Shown here: positions 50,536 to 57,546 of the stretch, one piece after another
Position numbering within the stretch: the stretch's first letter is position 1
Layout of the letters: every line of letters begins with the position of its first letter
Origin: Herpetosiphon giganteus
GTDB taxonomy: Bacteria; Chloroflexota; Chloroflexia; Chloroflexales; Herpetosiphonaceae
Length of the DNA: 64,000 nt
Assembly (NCBI RefSeq): GCF_016907925.1
Contig: NZ_JAFBCZ010000006.1
Location: 62,001-126,000 of the forward strand
Direction of reading: 5' to 3'
Program-made: the position numbers and the translations under genes
Notes under the pieces: model-generated
Database searches by the model: none
Seen by the model: the letters and a program-made list of their open reading frames with translations, nothing else
What the model was told of the DNA's origin: nothing

Positions 50536-52431
50536 TTAGTAATTGTTGGTGGCAGCTATAACGCTTTGCCGCGGCACAGCGAGGGTAAACGTCGAGCCAA
50601 TGCCTGGCTCGCTCCAAACCCGAATATCGCCGCCAAGCAGCCGCGCCAAATGGCGACAGAGCGCTAAGCCCATGCCCGTGCCATCGTAGCGGCGGGTGCT
50701 TGAGGCATCAAGTTGGCTGAATTCAGCAAATAGCAAGGGTAAATGCTCGTGATCGATGCCAATTCCCGTGTCGCAAACCTCAAAGGCAATCATTTCGGGG
50801 TCGAGGCTATCGGGCGCAATCGTTAGGCGCACTTGGCCTTGGTCGGTAAATTTGTTGGCGTTGTGCAGTAGTTGGAAGATAATCTGGCGGACTTTTGAGC
50901 TATCTGAATAGACCCAGCTTGCATCTGGATCGAGCTTAATTTCGAGTTGGTTGTTGCGTTTTTGAAATTGAGTGCGCAAACTCAGTTCGAGCGAATTGGT
51001 CACCATTTCGAGGTCAACATCGTCGTAATGGACGTTTGATGCGCCTGATTCTAAATTTGCTACCTGCAAAATAGTTTCGATGACGTGTAGCAAATGCCTG
51101 CCAGCGCTGCGTACTTGACGGGCATCATCAGCAGATTGTTGTTGGTCAGTTGCGCTTAAATCGTCGATCAGCAGCTCGCTATAGCCAATAATTGCATTCA
51201 GCGGCGTGCGCAACTCATGGCTCATCATGCTCATAAAGGTGCTTTTGGAGCGACTAAACACCTCGGCGGCTAAGGCGCTGCTTTTCAAACTATGAATCTC
51301 TTGACTATCCTTGAGCAATTGCTGGGCTAAGCGCACCAGCTGTTGCACATGGTTGATGGTGGCATTAATTTGCTGCGCGCTAAATGGGCGAATTTGCTCC
51401 AAGGCGATGCGATAGCGCTCCCAATCGAGGCCTAGCTCTTGAGCATAACAACGATGCCATTGCCAATCGATCGGATCTTGGGCGATAAAATTGCGATTTT
51501 CAATCGTGCCTAAAACCGTGTTATTGCTGATGACTGGCACGACCAGCCAGACCAAGCCGCCATGATGCTGGGCGATGACTGGTTGCTTGCTGGCGTAGGC
51601 TTGCTCGCGGGCTTGTTCAATCGTTTGGCCAAGCTTGCGCCAACCAGCGTGCTGACCAATCAGTTGATAGAGCGAATCGTCGGCGAAGCATTGGCGTTGG
51701 CTTTCGTGGAAGCGTTGATAATGTTGCGGCTCCAAGAAATGGTCAAGCCCTAGTCCGGCGTTGGTTTGCAAATCGAAGGCAATATTAGTTAAATCGCGCA
51801 GGCTGGATAACGTGTCCCACAAGGTATTGGCTGGCAGCAAATCAAAAATAGCAGGCAAGGGTTGCTCAATATGGCGCAAATGGGCATTAATGCCTTCGCA
51901 GGTCGTCCAATCGGCGGCCAAATAGGCCATGGTGGTAATTTGCGGCTGGCCGCTGGGCTGGCCAATCAAACGAATTGCGCTGGTACGCACTGCATTAAAA
52001 TGGGCTGCATAGGCACCGAAGGGCTTGCGATCGCCACGTTGCGGGCTAAAATGATAATTTGGCGTAATTTGTAAATCTTCGACATTGTGCCATGTGCCCT
52101 CAGCATCGCGATATTGCACTTGCAGCGAAGTCCACCAGCCATGATCATCGAACATGGGGCCATGCATCCAATACACCACGTTTAATTTGGTAGGTTTGGG
52201 AAACGTCAGGGCATACCAATCGGGCGCATTATCGGGCTTAATCTCATAGGTATCGAACCAATGGCGATAATTGCCGCGCTGTGGGCCGAATAATAAAAAG
52301 CGCGGATCGTCAACGCCATCGCCCGCAGGGTGGCGTACCGAGCAGCTGGCGCGCACGCCGTAGGCATAACTTGCCAAGTGTTGAGGCGATGTCCGCCGAA
52401 TACAGGTTGGATGATCGAAGAGATAATGCAT
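50536..52431 (-). CDS. Soluble sensor histidine kinase with discoidin-like and PocR-like domains
   Basis: The start MHYLFDHPTCIRRTSPQHLA has GGAGG seven bases upstream. Residues about 60-185 look like an F5/8-type (discoidin) beta-sandwich: YALTFPKPTKLNVVYWMHGP, WWTSLQVQYRDAEGTWHNVE, AIRLIGQPSGQPQI. Residues about 200-345 resemble a PocR ligand-binding domain (LRDLTNIAFDLQTNAG, HHGGLVWLVVPVISNNTVLG) but lack its usual Cys residues. HisKA has phospho-acceptor His405 in MSHELRTPLNAIIGYSE; the HATPase shows FQLLHNANKFT, VCDTGIGID and GTGMGLALCRHLARLLGG. No transmembrane helix or signal peptide is seen, so it senses inside the cell. No response regulator is adjacent. Confidence 0.88.
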   Translation of the reverse strand: MHYLFDHPTCIRRTSPQHLASYAYGVRASCSVRHPAGDGVDDPRFLLFGPQRGNYRHWFDTYEIKPDNAPDWYALTFPKPTKLNVVYWMHGPMFDDHGWWTSLQVQYRDAEGTWHNVEDLQITPNYHFSPQRGDRKPFGAYAAHFNAVRTSAIRLIGQPSGQPQITTMAYLAADWTTCEGINAHLRHIEQPLPAIFDLLPANTLWDTLSSLRDLTNIAFDLQTNAGLGLDHFLEPQHYQRFHESQRQCFADDSLYQLIGQHAGWRKLGQTIEQAREQAYASKQPVIAQHHGGLVWLVVPVISNNTVLGTIENRNFIAQDPIDWQWHRCYAQELGLDWERYRIALEQIRPFSAQQINATINHVQQLVRLAQQLLKDSQEIHSLKSSALAAEVFSRSKSTFMSMMSHELRTPLNAIIGYSELLIDDLSATDQQQSADDARQVRSAGRHLLHVIETILQVANLESGASNVHYDDVDLEMVTNSLELSLRTQFQKRNNQLEIKLDPDASWVYSDSSKVRQIIFQLLHNANKFTDQGQVRLTIAPDSLDPEMIAFEVCDTGIGIDHEHLPLLFAEFSQLDASSTRRYDGTGMGLALCRHLARLLGGDIRVWSEPGIGSTFTLAVPRQSVIAATNNY

Positions 52432-52703
52432 AGCTGGCCCTCCCAAATGCCCGTGATAGCATGTATTGTACCTAGCTACGATGTTGGATAGAATTGATTT
52501 TGCTGATACCTTAGTCCCAACTGTAGGGTGGGTTTTTACCTATGCCGATCTCAAGCCTAGGGCATGACCATAGTTTTTGTGGCTCAATTGGCTAATTTGC
52601 TCAATTATTGGGGAATTGGAGCCGAGGAATCGAGCCTATATTTCAATTGTTGTCAAAGCTTCACTTGACGAGTTAAGTATATGTTGCTAAAAATGAAGCC
52701 TAA

Positions 52704-52732
52704 TGCTAGAATAGTAATTAGAATCATTCTAA
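52704..52732 (+). promoter_or_regulatory. perR promoter and PerR-type box 1
   Basis: TGCTAGAAT (52704-52712) is an extended -10. TTAGAATCATTCTAA (52718-52732), a perfect 7-1-7 palindrome, covers the expected transcription start. It matches the Bacillus PerR box TTATAATNATTATAA except for one symmetric change per arm. Autorepression is inferred. Confidence 0.65.
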
Positions 52733-52744
52733 GGTTGAAGCACA

Positions 52745-53179
52745 ATGGCAATTATGCAACCTGACGAGCGCGCACGGCGCTTATTACGCGAATTGGAACA
52801 CCACGGCTATCGACCAACCCCTCAACGCGAGGCGGTTTGTTGGGCTTTAGCGCGCCACGGCGGGCATCCAACTGCTGCTGAGATTGTCGATGTGGTCAAA
52901 CAGCATGGCATTGGCCAAGCCACGGTCTACAACACCATCACAACCTTGGAAAAGCTGGGGGTTATTCAGTCGATGCCGTTGAATACCGATGAGCACACCC
53001 GCTATGACCTCGATACAACTCCACATATGAACTTTGTTTGTTCGCAGTGTGGCTCAATTATCGATTGTCATGCACCACAGCTTGATTTAATGTTGGCTCA
53101 AATTGCCTCGACCGCCGGCGCAACCTTCGAATCGGCCAATGTGGTGGTTTACGGACGCTGCGAACGTTGTAAAAATTAA
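52745..53179 (+). CDS. perR: Fur-family metal/peroxide regulator, PerR-like
   Basis: This is a winged-helix metalloregulator of 144 residues. The DNA-binding part includes YRPTPQREAVCWAL and GIGQATVYNTITTLEKLGV. The structural zinc is held by CSQC (99-102) and CERC (139-142). Aligned by eye with Bacillus PerR, the regulatory ligands His37, Asp85, His91 and Asp104 correspond to His41, Asp88, His94 and Asp107, while His93 is replaced by Asn96. Asp at the position of Asp85 is the residue that marks PerR against Fur. Three matching boxes flank it, one on its own promoter and two before the metal ATPase gene. Zur or a cobalt sensor remain possible. Confidence 0.85.
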   Translation: MAIMQPDERARRLLRELEHHGYRPTPQREAVCWALARHGGHPTAAEIVDVVKQHGIGQATVYNTITTLEKLGVIQSMPLNTDEHTRYDLDTTPHMNFVCSQCGSIIDCHAPQLDLMLAQIASTAGATFESANVVVYGRCERCKN

Positions 53180-53183
53180 AAGT

Positions 53184-53210
53184 AAAGAGTGCTTCGGCAC
53201 TTTTTATTTG
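53184..53210 (+). terminator. UUCG-loop terminator after perR
   Basis: AAAGAGTGC and GCACTTTTT pair (one G-U) around a TTCG tetraloop and are followed by ATTTG. It separates perR from the ATPase gene, which therefore has its own promoter. Confidence 0.82.
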
Positions 53211-53218
53211 ATCGCAAT

Positions 53219-53233
53219 TTAGAATCATTCTAA
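53219..53233 (+). promoter_or_regulatory. PerR-type box 2
   Basis: TTAGAATCATTCTAA is identical to box 1, and the palindrome extends three more bases on each side (53216-53236). It lies 85 bases before the ATPase start. Confidence 0.65.
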
Positions 53234-53283
53234 ATTAAAACATTTAAAACAGCGCAAATAGCCGAAATTTTTTTATCAGCAAT

Positions 53284-53298
53284 TTAGAATCATTCTCA
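53284..53298 (+). promoter_or_regulatory. PerR-type box 3
   Basis: TTAGAATCATTCTCA differs from boxes 1 and 2 only at base 14. It lies 19 bases before the ATPase start, next to the AAGGAG ribosome site. Boxes 2 and 3 are 65 bases apart centre to centre. Confidence 0.6.
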
Positions 53299-53317
53299 TT
53301 GCTAAGGAGCGTGGGTC

Positions 53318-55234
53318 ATGACAACCAGTGTTAGCAATCGCCATTTGCATGCCGAGGCTCAAGCCGAGCTTGACGAGCTTGCGGCCCTGCCTTGGATGCT
53401 GCGATTAACCGCGATCTGTTTGCTGGCAACGGGCTTGGGCTGGGTTGCAGGCAGTTTTGATGCTGTGCCAACGTGGATTCCTTGGTTGCTGTATGTGCTG
53501 GCATTTGCTAGTGGCGGCTGGTTTCCGCTGGGCAATGCGTGGGAAAGCCTGCGCCAACGCGAATTCGATGTTAATTTCTTGATGATTGTGGCTGCAATCG
53601 GCGCGGCGGCGGTTGGTCAGCCGCGTGAAGGCGCAATTTTGATGTTTTTGTTTGCGCTTTCGAATACGCTCGAAACCTATGCCATGGGTCGGACCCATCG
53701 CGCGGTCAATGCGCTGTTGGATATGGCTCCCGACCAAGCGACCAGAATTGCTGCTGATGGCAGCCAAAGCGTGGTTGCGGTGGCCGATTTGGCGCTTGGC
53801 GATCGGGTGCTCGTGCGGCCTGGCGAGCGCATTCCCGTCGATGGGATTGTGCGGATCGGTGCTTCTGCGATCAACGAGGCTGCAATTACTGGCGAATCGG
53901 TGCCAGTCGATAAAGCTGCTGGCAGCAAGGTGTTTGCTGGCACGCTCAATACAACTGGCGCATTGACAATTGAAGTAACGGTTGCAGTTGGCGATACAAC
54001 CTTGGCGCGCATTATCGAAACGGTGGCTGAAGCTCGTAGCCAAAAAGCCAAAGCTCAAGATTTTACCGATCGGGTGATTGGCCAATATTATGCCTATGCT
54101 GTGGTGGCAATGACCTTGTTGGCGATTGCAATTCCTTTGCTATTTCTCGATTGGAGCGTTAAAACCACGCTCTACCGCGCGATGGCTTTGATGGTCGTGG
54201 CCTCGCCGTGTGCCTTGGTGATTTCAATTCCAGCGGCGATGCTTTCGGCGATGGCCAACGCCGCTCGCCATGGCATGTTGTTCAAAGGTGGGCGCTATCT
54301 TGAAGCTGCCGCCAAGATCAAAGTGGTGGCGTTGGATAAAACTGGCACGCTGACGACGGGCCAATTGAGCGTGACCCAAACCCTTGATCTTGGGCAACAG
54401 CCAACCGAATACTGGCTCAAAGCCGCAGCAGCGGTCGAAGCGTTCTCGGAACATCCGTTGGCTAAGGCGATTGTGAATTACGCCGAACAACACAACATCA
54501 GCGTACCAACGGCGGTTGATTTTCAATCGATCACGGGCATAGGTGCGCAAGCAGATGTGTATGGCCAGTTGATCCAAGTTGGCCGCCCACGCTTGTGGGG
54601 CGAGACGGTGCAAGCTCAAGCAGCCAAACTTGAGGCTGAAGGTGCAACCGTGATTGGGGTTGGCACAATCGACCAAGCATGGGGCCTCATTGCCTTGGCT
54701 GATACCGTGCGACCTGAAGCCAAGCAAGCGATTGCTGCCTTGCACGCTGCTGGCGTTGAACGGGTGGTGCTGTTAACTGGTGATAATCGGGCAGTTGCTC
54801 AACATGTGGCTAGCCAACTTGGCATCGACGATGTGCGGGCAGAATTGTTGCCTGGCGATAAAGCCAGCATGATTGAAGAATTGCAGCAAAGCTATGGCCC
54901 AGTTGCCATGGTTGGCGATGGCGTGAATGATGCGCCTGCCTTAGCCAAAGCCCAACTTGGTGTAGCCATGGGCGTTGCTGGCACCGATGTGGCCTTGCAA
55001 AGTGCTGATGTGTTGTTGCTCAGCGACGATTTATTGAAACTTGCTGAAGCGTTGCGGCTTGGTCGGCGCGCCCAACGGATTGTTTGGCAGAATATTGCTT
55101 TTGCTGGAAGTGTGATTGTTGTGCTGCTCATTTCGGCGCTTTTTGGCAATATTGCCTTGCCTTTGGGCGTAGTTGGCCACGAAGGCAGCACGTTATTGGT
55201 GGTCGCCAATGGTTTGCGCTTATTGCGGCGCTAA
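53318..55234 (+). CDS. P1B-4-type metal-exporting P-type ATPase (Fe/Co class)
   Basis: This pumps a metal cation out of the cytoplasm. The 638-residue protein lacks an N-terminal metal-binding domain. It has the short helix set, TGESVPVDKAAGSK, the membrane motif SPC (Ser296-Cys298), the phosphorylation site DKTGT (Asp340), HPLAKAI and GDGVNDAPALAKAQLGVAMG. The last helix has HEGST (from His621). SPC plus HEG[GS]T is the signature of subgroup P1B-4, which includes CoaT, CtpD and the PerR-regulated iron exporters PfeT and FrvA. The upstream PerR-like gene and two boxes favour Fe(II) efflux, but Co or Zn cannot be excluded. Confidence 0.93.
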   Translation: MTTSVSNRHLHAEAQAELDELAALPWMLRLTAICLLATGLGWVAGSFDAVPTWIPWLLYVLAFASGGWFPLGNAWESLRQREFDVNFLMIVAAIGAAAVGQPREGAILMFLFALSNTLETYAMGRTHRAVNALLDMAPDQATRIAADGSQSVVAVADLALGDRVLVRPGERIPVDGIVRIGASAINEAAITGESVPVDKAAGSKVFAGTLNTTGALTIEVTVAVGDTTLARIIETVAEARSQKAKAQDFTDRVIGQYYAYAVVAMTLLAIAIPLLFLDWSVKTTLYRAMALMVVASPCALVISIPAAMLSAMANAARHGMLFKGGRYLEAAAKIKVVALDKTGTLTTGQLSVTQTLDLGQQPTEYWLKAAAAVEAFSEHPLAKAIVNYAEQHNISVPTAVDFQSITGIGAQADVYGQLIQVGRPRLWGETVQAQAAKLEAEGATVIGVGTIDQAWGLIALADTVRPEAKQAIAALHAAGVERVVLLTGDNRAVAQHVASQLGIDDVRAELLPGDKASMIEELQQSYGPVAMVGDGVNDAPALAKAQLGVAMGVAGTDVALQSADVLLLSDDLLKLAEALRLGRRAQRIVWQNIAFAGSVIVVLLISALFGNIALPLGVVGHEGSTLLVVANGLRLLRR

Positions 55235-55497
55235 CCAAACAGCATAAAGCTTAAGCCCAAAACCATTGCTAGCAACATACACCATGCCAAAGGGTCCTTG
55301 CTCAATTGACGATTCAGATTGGGCAAGGGCTTTTTGTAGGTATATTCGTGGCCACACTCAAGACATTGCACAAAAAAGCGAAACATATGAATACCTGAGT
55401 TAAGCAAGGGTTTCATATACTGTTTTTTGCTGCCACACTCAGGGCAAGCAAAACTCGCGTGCATATCTTTGGCATTCGGCACTTGATAATCGGCCAT
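55231..55497 (-). CDS. Small zinc-ribbon membrane protein
   Basis: The start MADYQVPNAKDMHASFACPE has GAGGAG upstream; the longer frame starts within less likely sequence. The 88-residue protein has a zinc ribbon built from CPEC (about 18-21) and CLEC (about 45-48) and a C-terminal helix (about 70-87, WCMLLAMVLGLSFMLFG) that anchors it. It is convergent with the ATPase gene, their stop codons overlapping by a few bases, so no terminator fits between them. Function unknown. Confidence 0.75.
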   Translation of the reverse strand: MADYQVPNAKDMHASFACPECGSKKQYMKPLLNSGIHMFRFFVQCLECGHEYTYKKPLPNLNRQLSKDPLAWCMLLAMVLGLSFMLFG

Positions 55498-55588
55498 ACA
55501 ACAACTCCTCATTTGGTTGGGGCAATGATGCAATGATGCAGATTAATCGGAATTTCATCATAGCATGGCCCAACTTGGTTGAGAAGAT

Positions 55589-57121
55589 TTAGCGTCGAAT
55601 GCTCCAAGCAATGCCTGCTTGCAAGGTGCTAAATGTTGTCAGTTGATCGAGCTGTTGGCCAAATGCCACCAACGATTGGGCGATCTCTGGGCTAAGCCCG
55701 GTCAGCACGAGTTGCGCACCCAGCAAACGCACTGCATTGGCCGCCTTGAGCAACATTGCGGCGGTAAAGCCATCAATTTGGGCTACGCCCGTAATATCGA
55801 CCAAGGCGATGCGTGCCCGTTGTTGCTCGATACCTTGCAGCAAGCTGCGCAAAATCTGGCTGGCCCGCGCTTGATCGATGGCTCCGACCAAGGGCATAAC
55901 CAACATATCATCGCTGAAGGGAATCAGTGGCGTGGCTTGTTCGGCAATCACCACATCTTGGGCTTGAATCAATTGATCTTGCAGCGCCAGTTGTTTGGCT
56001 TGGCTGGCGAGAATAGTGGCCTGAAATTGATTGCGCTCGGTTTCAGCCGCCGTGGTTGCCTGCTGCGACTGCTCAAGCACGGCGAGGGTTTGGTTGATGC
56101 TGGCGGCTAGGCCCGCCACTTCATCATTGCCAACTACCGCAACCCGTTCATGCAGATTATTGGCCACATGTTTGATCTCGTTGCTGAGTTTGAGCACACG
56201 GCTAATCACGACCCGATTGAGCAAAAAGTAGAGGATCAATCCCCCAACAGCGGTAACTGCAGCAGTCAAAATCAACACAAATTGCAAGGCGTGCTGGCCA
56301 TGATTATAAATTGTGCGTGGCCGAACGATATTGACGATGAGCGCAGGCTTGGCTTGCAGATCATCGATTTGTTGTAAACCGCGCAAGGCATGCTCATCAA
56401 TTGGGCTAATCAGGCGCGGATTAGTGGCGTTGAGTTGCTGAATTGGGCCGCTTAAATCGATCGGCGGTTTAACTGCATCTTCCAAGCGAAAAGGAAATAA
56501 GGTTGTTGCTGCGAGCGCATCAAGCAATTGTTGGTCGAGATAACGCCCAAAAATCACCGTGCCACGGATTGGGCCTTGAGCTTGGCTATTAATAATTGGC
56601 CGCGCAGCAATTAACACAATTCGCTCTTGAAAGCGCACGATACCCAGATTGCGCTGATTTGGATCGCTAAACGTCGTTAATTGGGGCATTTGTTGCACGA
56701 AAGGCAGAAATTCGGGTGCTAAATCGCTAAATCTACCAGCATCGGCCATGCGTCCGTAGACCAAGGCTTGTTGCTGGTTCAGAAATGCCATCAGATTAAG
56801 TTTATAGCTGGCAAATACATCATCGCCAACATTATTGCTAATATAATCAGCCTCTGGCGCTTCGATAAAGGCGTAGGTATCATCCCACGTTGACCACGAA
56901 ACTAAGGCCGTATCGATGCGATTTTGTTCGGCTTGCAGAGCATTCGCCACCCGATCAAGGTCAGTTTGCATTGAGCTGGTTTCGAGCGCTGCAAACGATT
57001 GGAGCAATAAGATTCGCAGTGGAAAAATCAAGACAATTACTAAGATCACAAGGCTGGTTGCAAGCACAATTGTTATTTGGCGACGCAGTGATCGCGTGCC
57101 AGTAAAAGGCGTAGATGCCAT
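55589..57121 (-). CDS. CHASE4-HAMP-STAS signalling protein (RsbR-like output)
   Basis: This is a membrane receptor of 510 residues. A first helix (about 15-40) precedes an outer CHASE4-type domain (about 45-265: VSWSTWDDTYAFIEAPEADY, FGRYLDQQLLDALAA). A second helix (about 278-303) leads to HAMP (about 303-355), a coiled segment (about 355-400), and a C-terminal STAS domain (about 405-505: MLVMPLVGAIDQARASQILR, ARIALVDITGVAQIDGFTAA). There is no kinase or cyclase domain, so output must be by protein contact, as in RsbR-type stressosome proteins. The usual phosphorylatable Ser/Thr region reads DITGVAQID, with Thr and Asp but no Ser. No partner gene is adjacent. Confidence 0.85.
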   Translation of the reverse strand: MASTPFTGTRSLRRQITIVLATSLVILVIVLIFPLRILLLQSFAALETSSMQTDLDRVANALQAEQNRIDTALVSWSTWDDTYAFIEAPEADYISNNVGDDVFASYKLNLMAFLNQQQALVYGRMADAGRFSDLAPEFLPFVQQMPQLTTFSDPNQRNLGIVRFQERIVLIAARPIINSQAQGPIRGTVIFGRYLDQQLLDALAATTLFPFRLEDAVKPPIDLSGPIQQLNATNPRLISPIDEHALRGLQQIDDLQAKPALIVNIVRPRTIYNHGQHALQFVLILTAAVTAVGGLILYFLLNRVVISRVLKLSNEIKHVANNLHERVAVVGNDEVAGLAASINQTLAVLEQSQQATTAAETERNQFQATILASQAKQLALQDQLIQAQDVVIAEQATPLIPFSDDMLVMPLVGAIDQARASQILRSLLQGIEQQRARIALVDITGVAQIDGFTAAMLLKAANAVRLLGAQLVLTGLSPEIAQSLVAFGQQLDQLTTFSTLQAGIAWSIRR

Positions 57122-57162
57122 AAAAGAACCTTACTAGATTGCTGCGTAGAACGTTGCGCCTA

Positions 57163-57425
57163 TGATAGCACGTTCTCTGTGCTTCTCTGTTTATTAATCC
57201 CCGCAGGATCGAAACCACGAAGCGCACGAAGATCGCGAAGGATTTCTTAGCCACGAATTGCACGAATTGCACGAATTATCTTTGTAATCCCCGACCCCTA
57301 GACCTCAAACATCGCTCCCCAATTCTTGTGTTCTATGCTCTCTATTTTGATTTTTGACTTCTGCCTTCTGATTTTTGCTTTTGCCTTTTGCCTTTCCTTT
57401 CATCCTTCATCCCTCATCCTTCACA
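57163..57425. repeat. Composite intergenic repeat, mirror order
   Basis: On the plus strand this 425-base gap reads, in order: TTCTCTGTGCTTCTCTG, CACGAAGCGCACGAAGATCG (57215-57234), ACGAATTGCACGAATTG (57245-57265), CCCCGACCCCTAGACC, TTCTATGCTCTCT, iterated TTCTGCCTTCTG/TTTTGCCTTT and CATCCTTCATCCCTCATCC. These are the reverse complements, in reverse order, of the modules at 13880-14340. The rest of the gap is the leader of the protease gene. Confidence 0.8.
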
Positions 57426-57546
57426 TAAATTCACCCTAGTAATTTAGGTAAAAATTTTTTATACTTTGGCTATTGATTTTCCTCAACGGTGTGCAATATT
57501 CATAATTCTCTCAGGGCACACCTGCAACTACCACCCGGAGGTCAGC

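Noticed and set aside
52745..53179. Calling the regulator Fur or Zur with certainty
   Set aside because: The Asp at the PerR-diagnostic position, the box sequence and the P1B-4 ATPase fit PerR better, though the His-to-Asn change leaves doubt.
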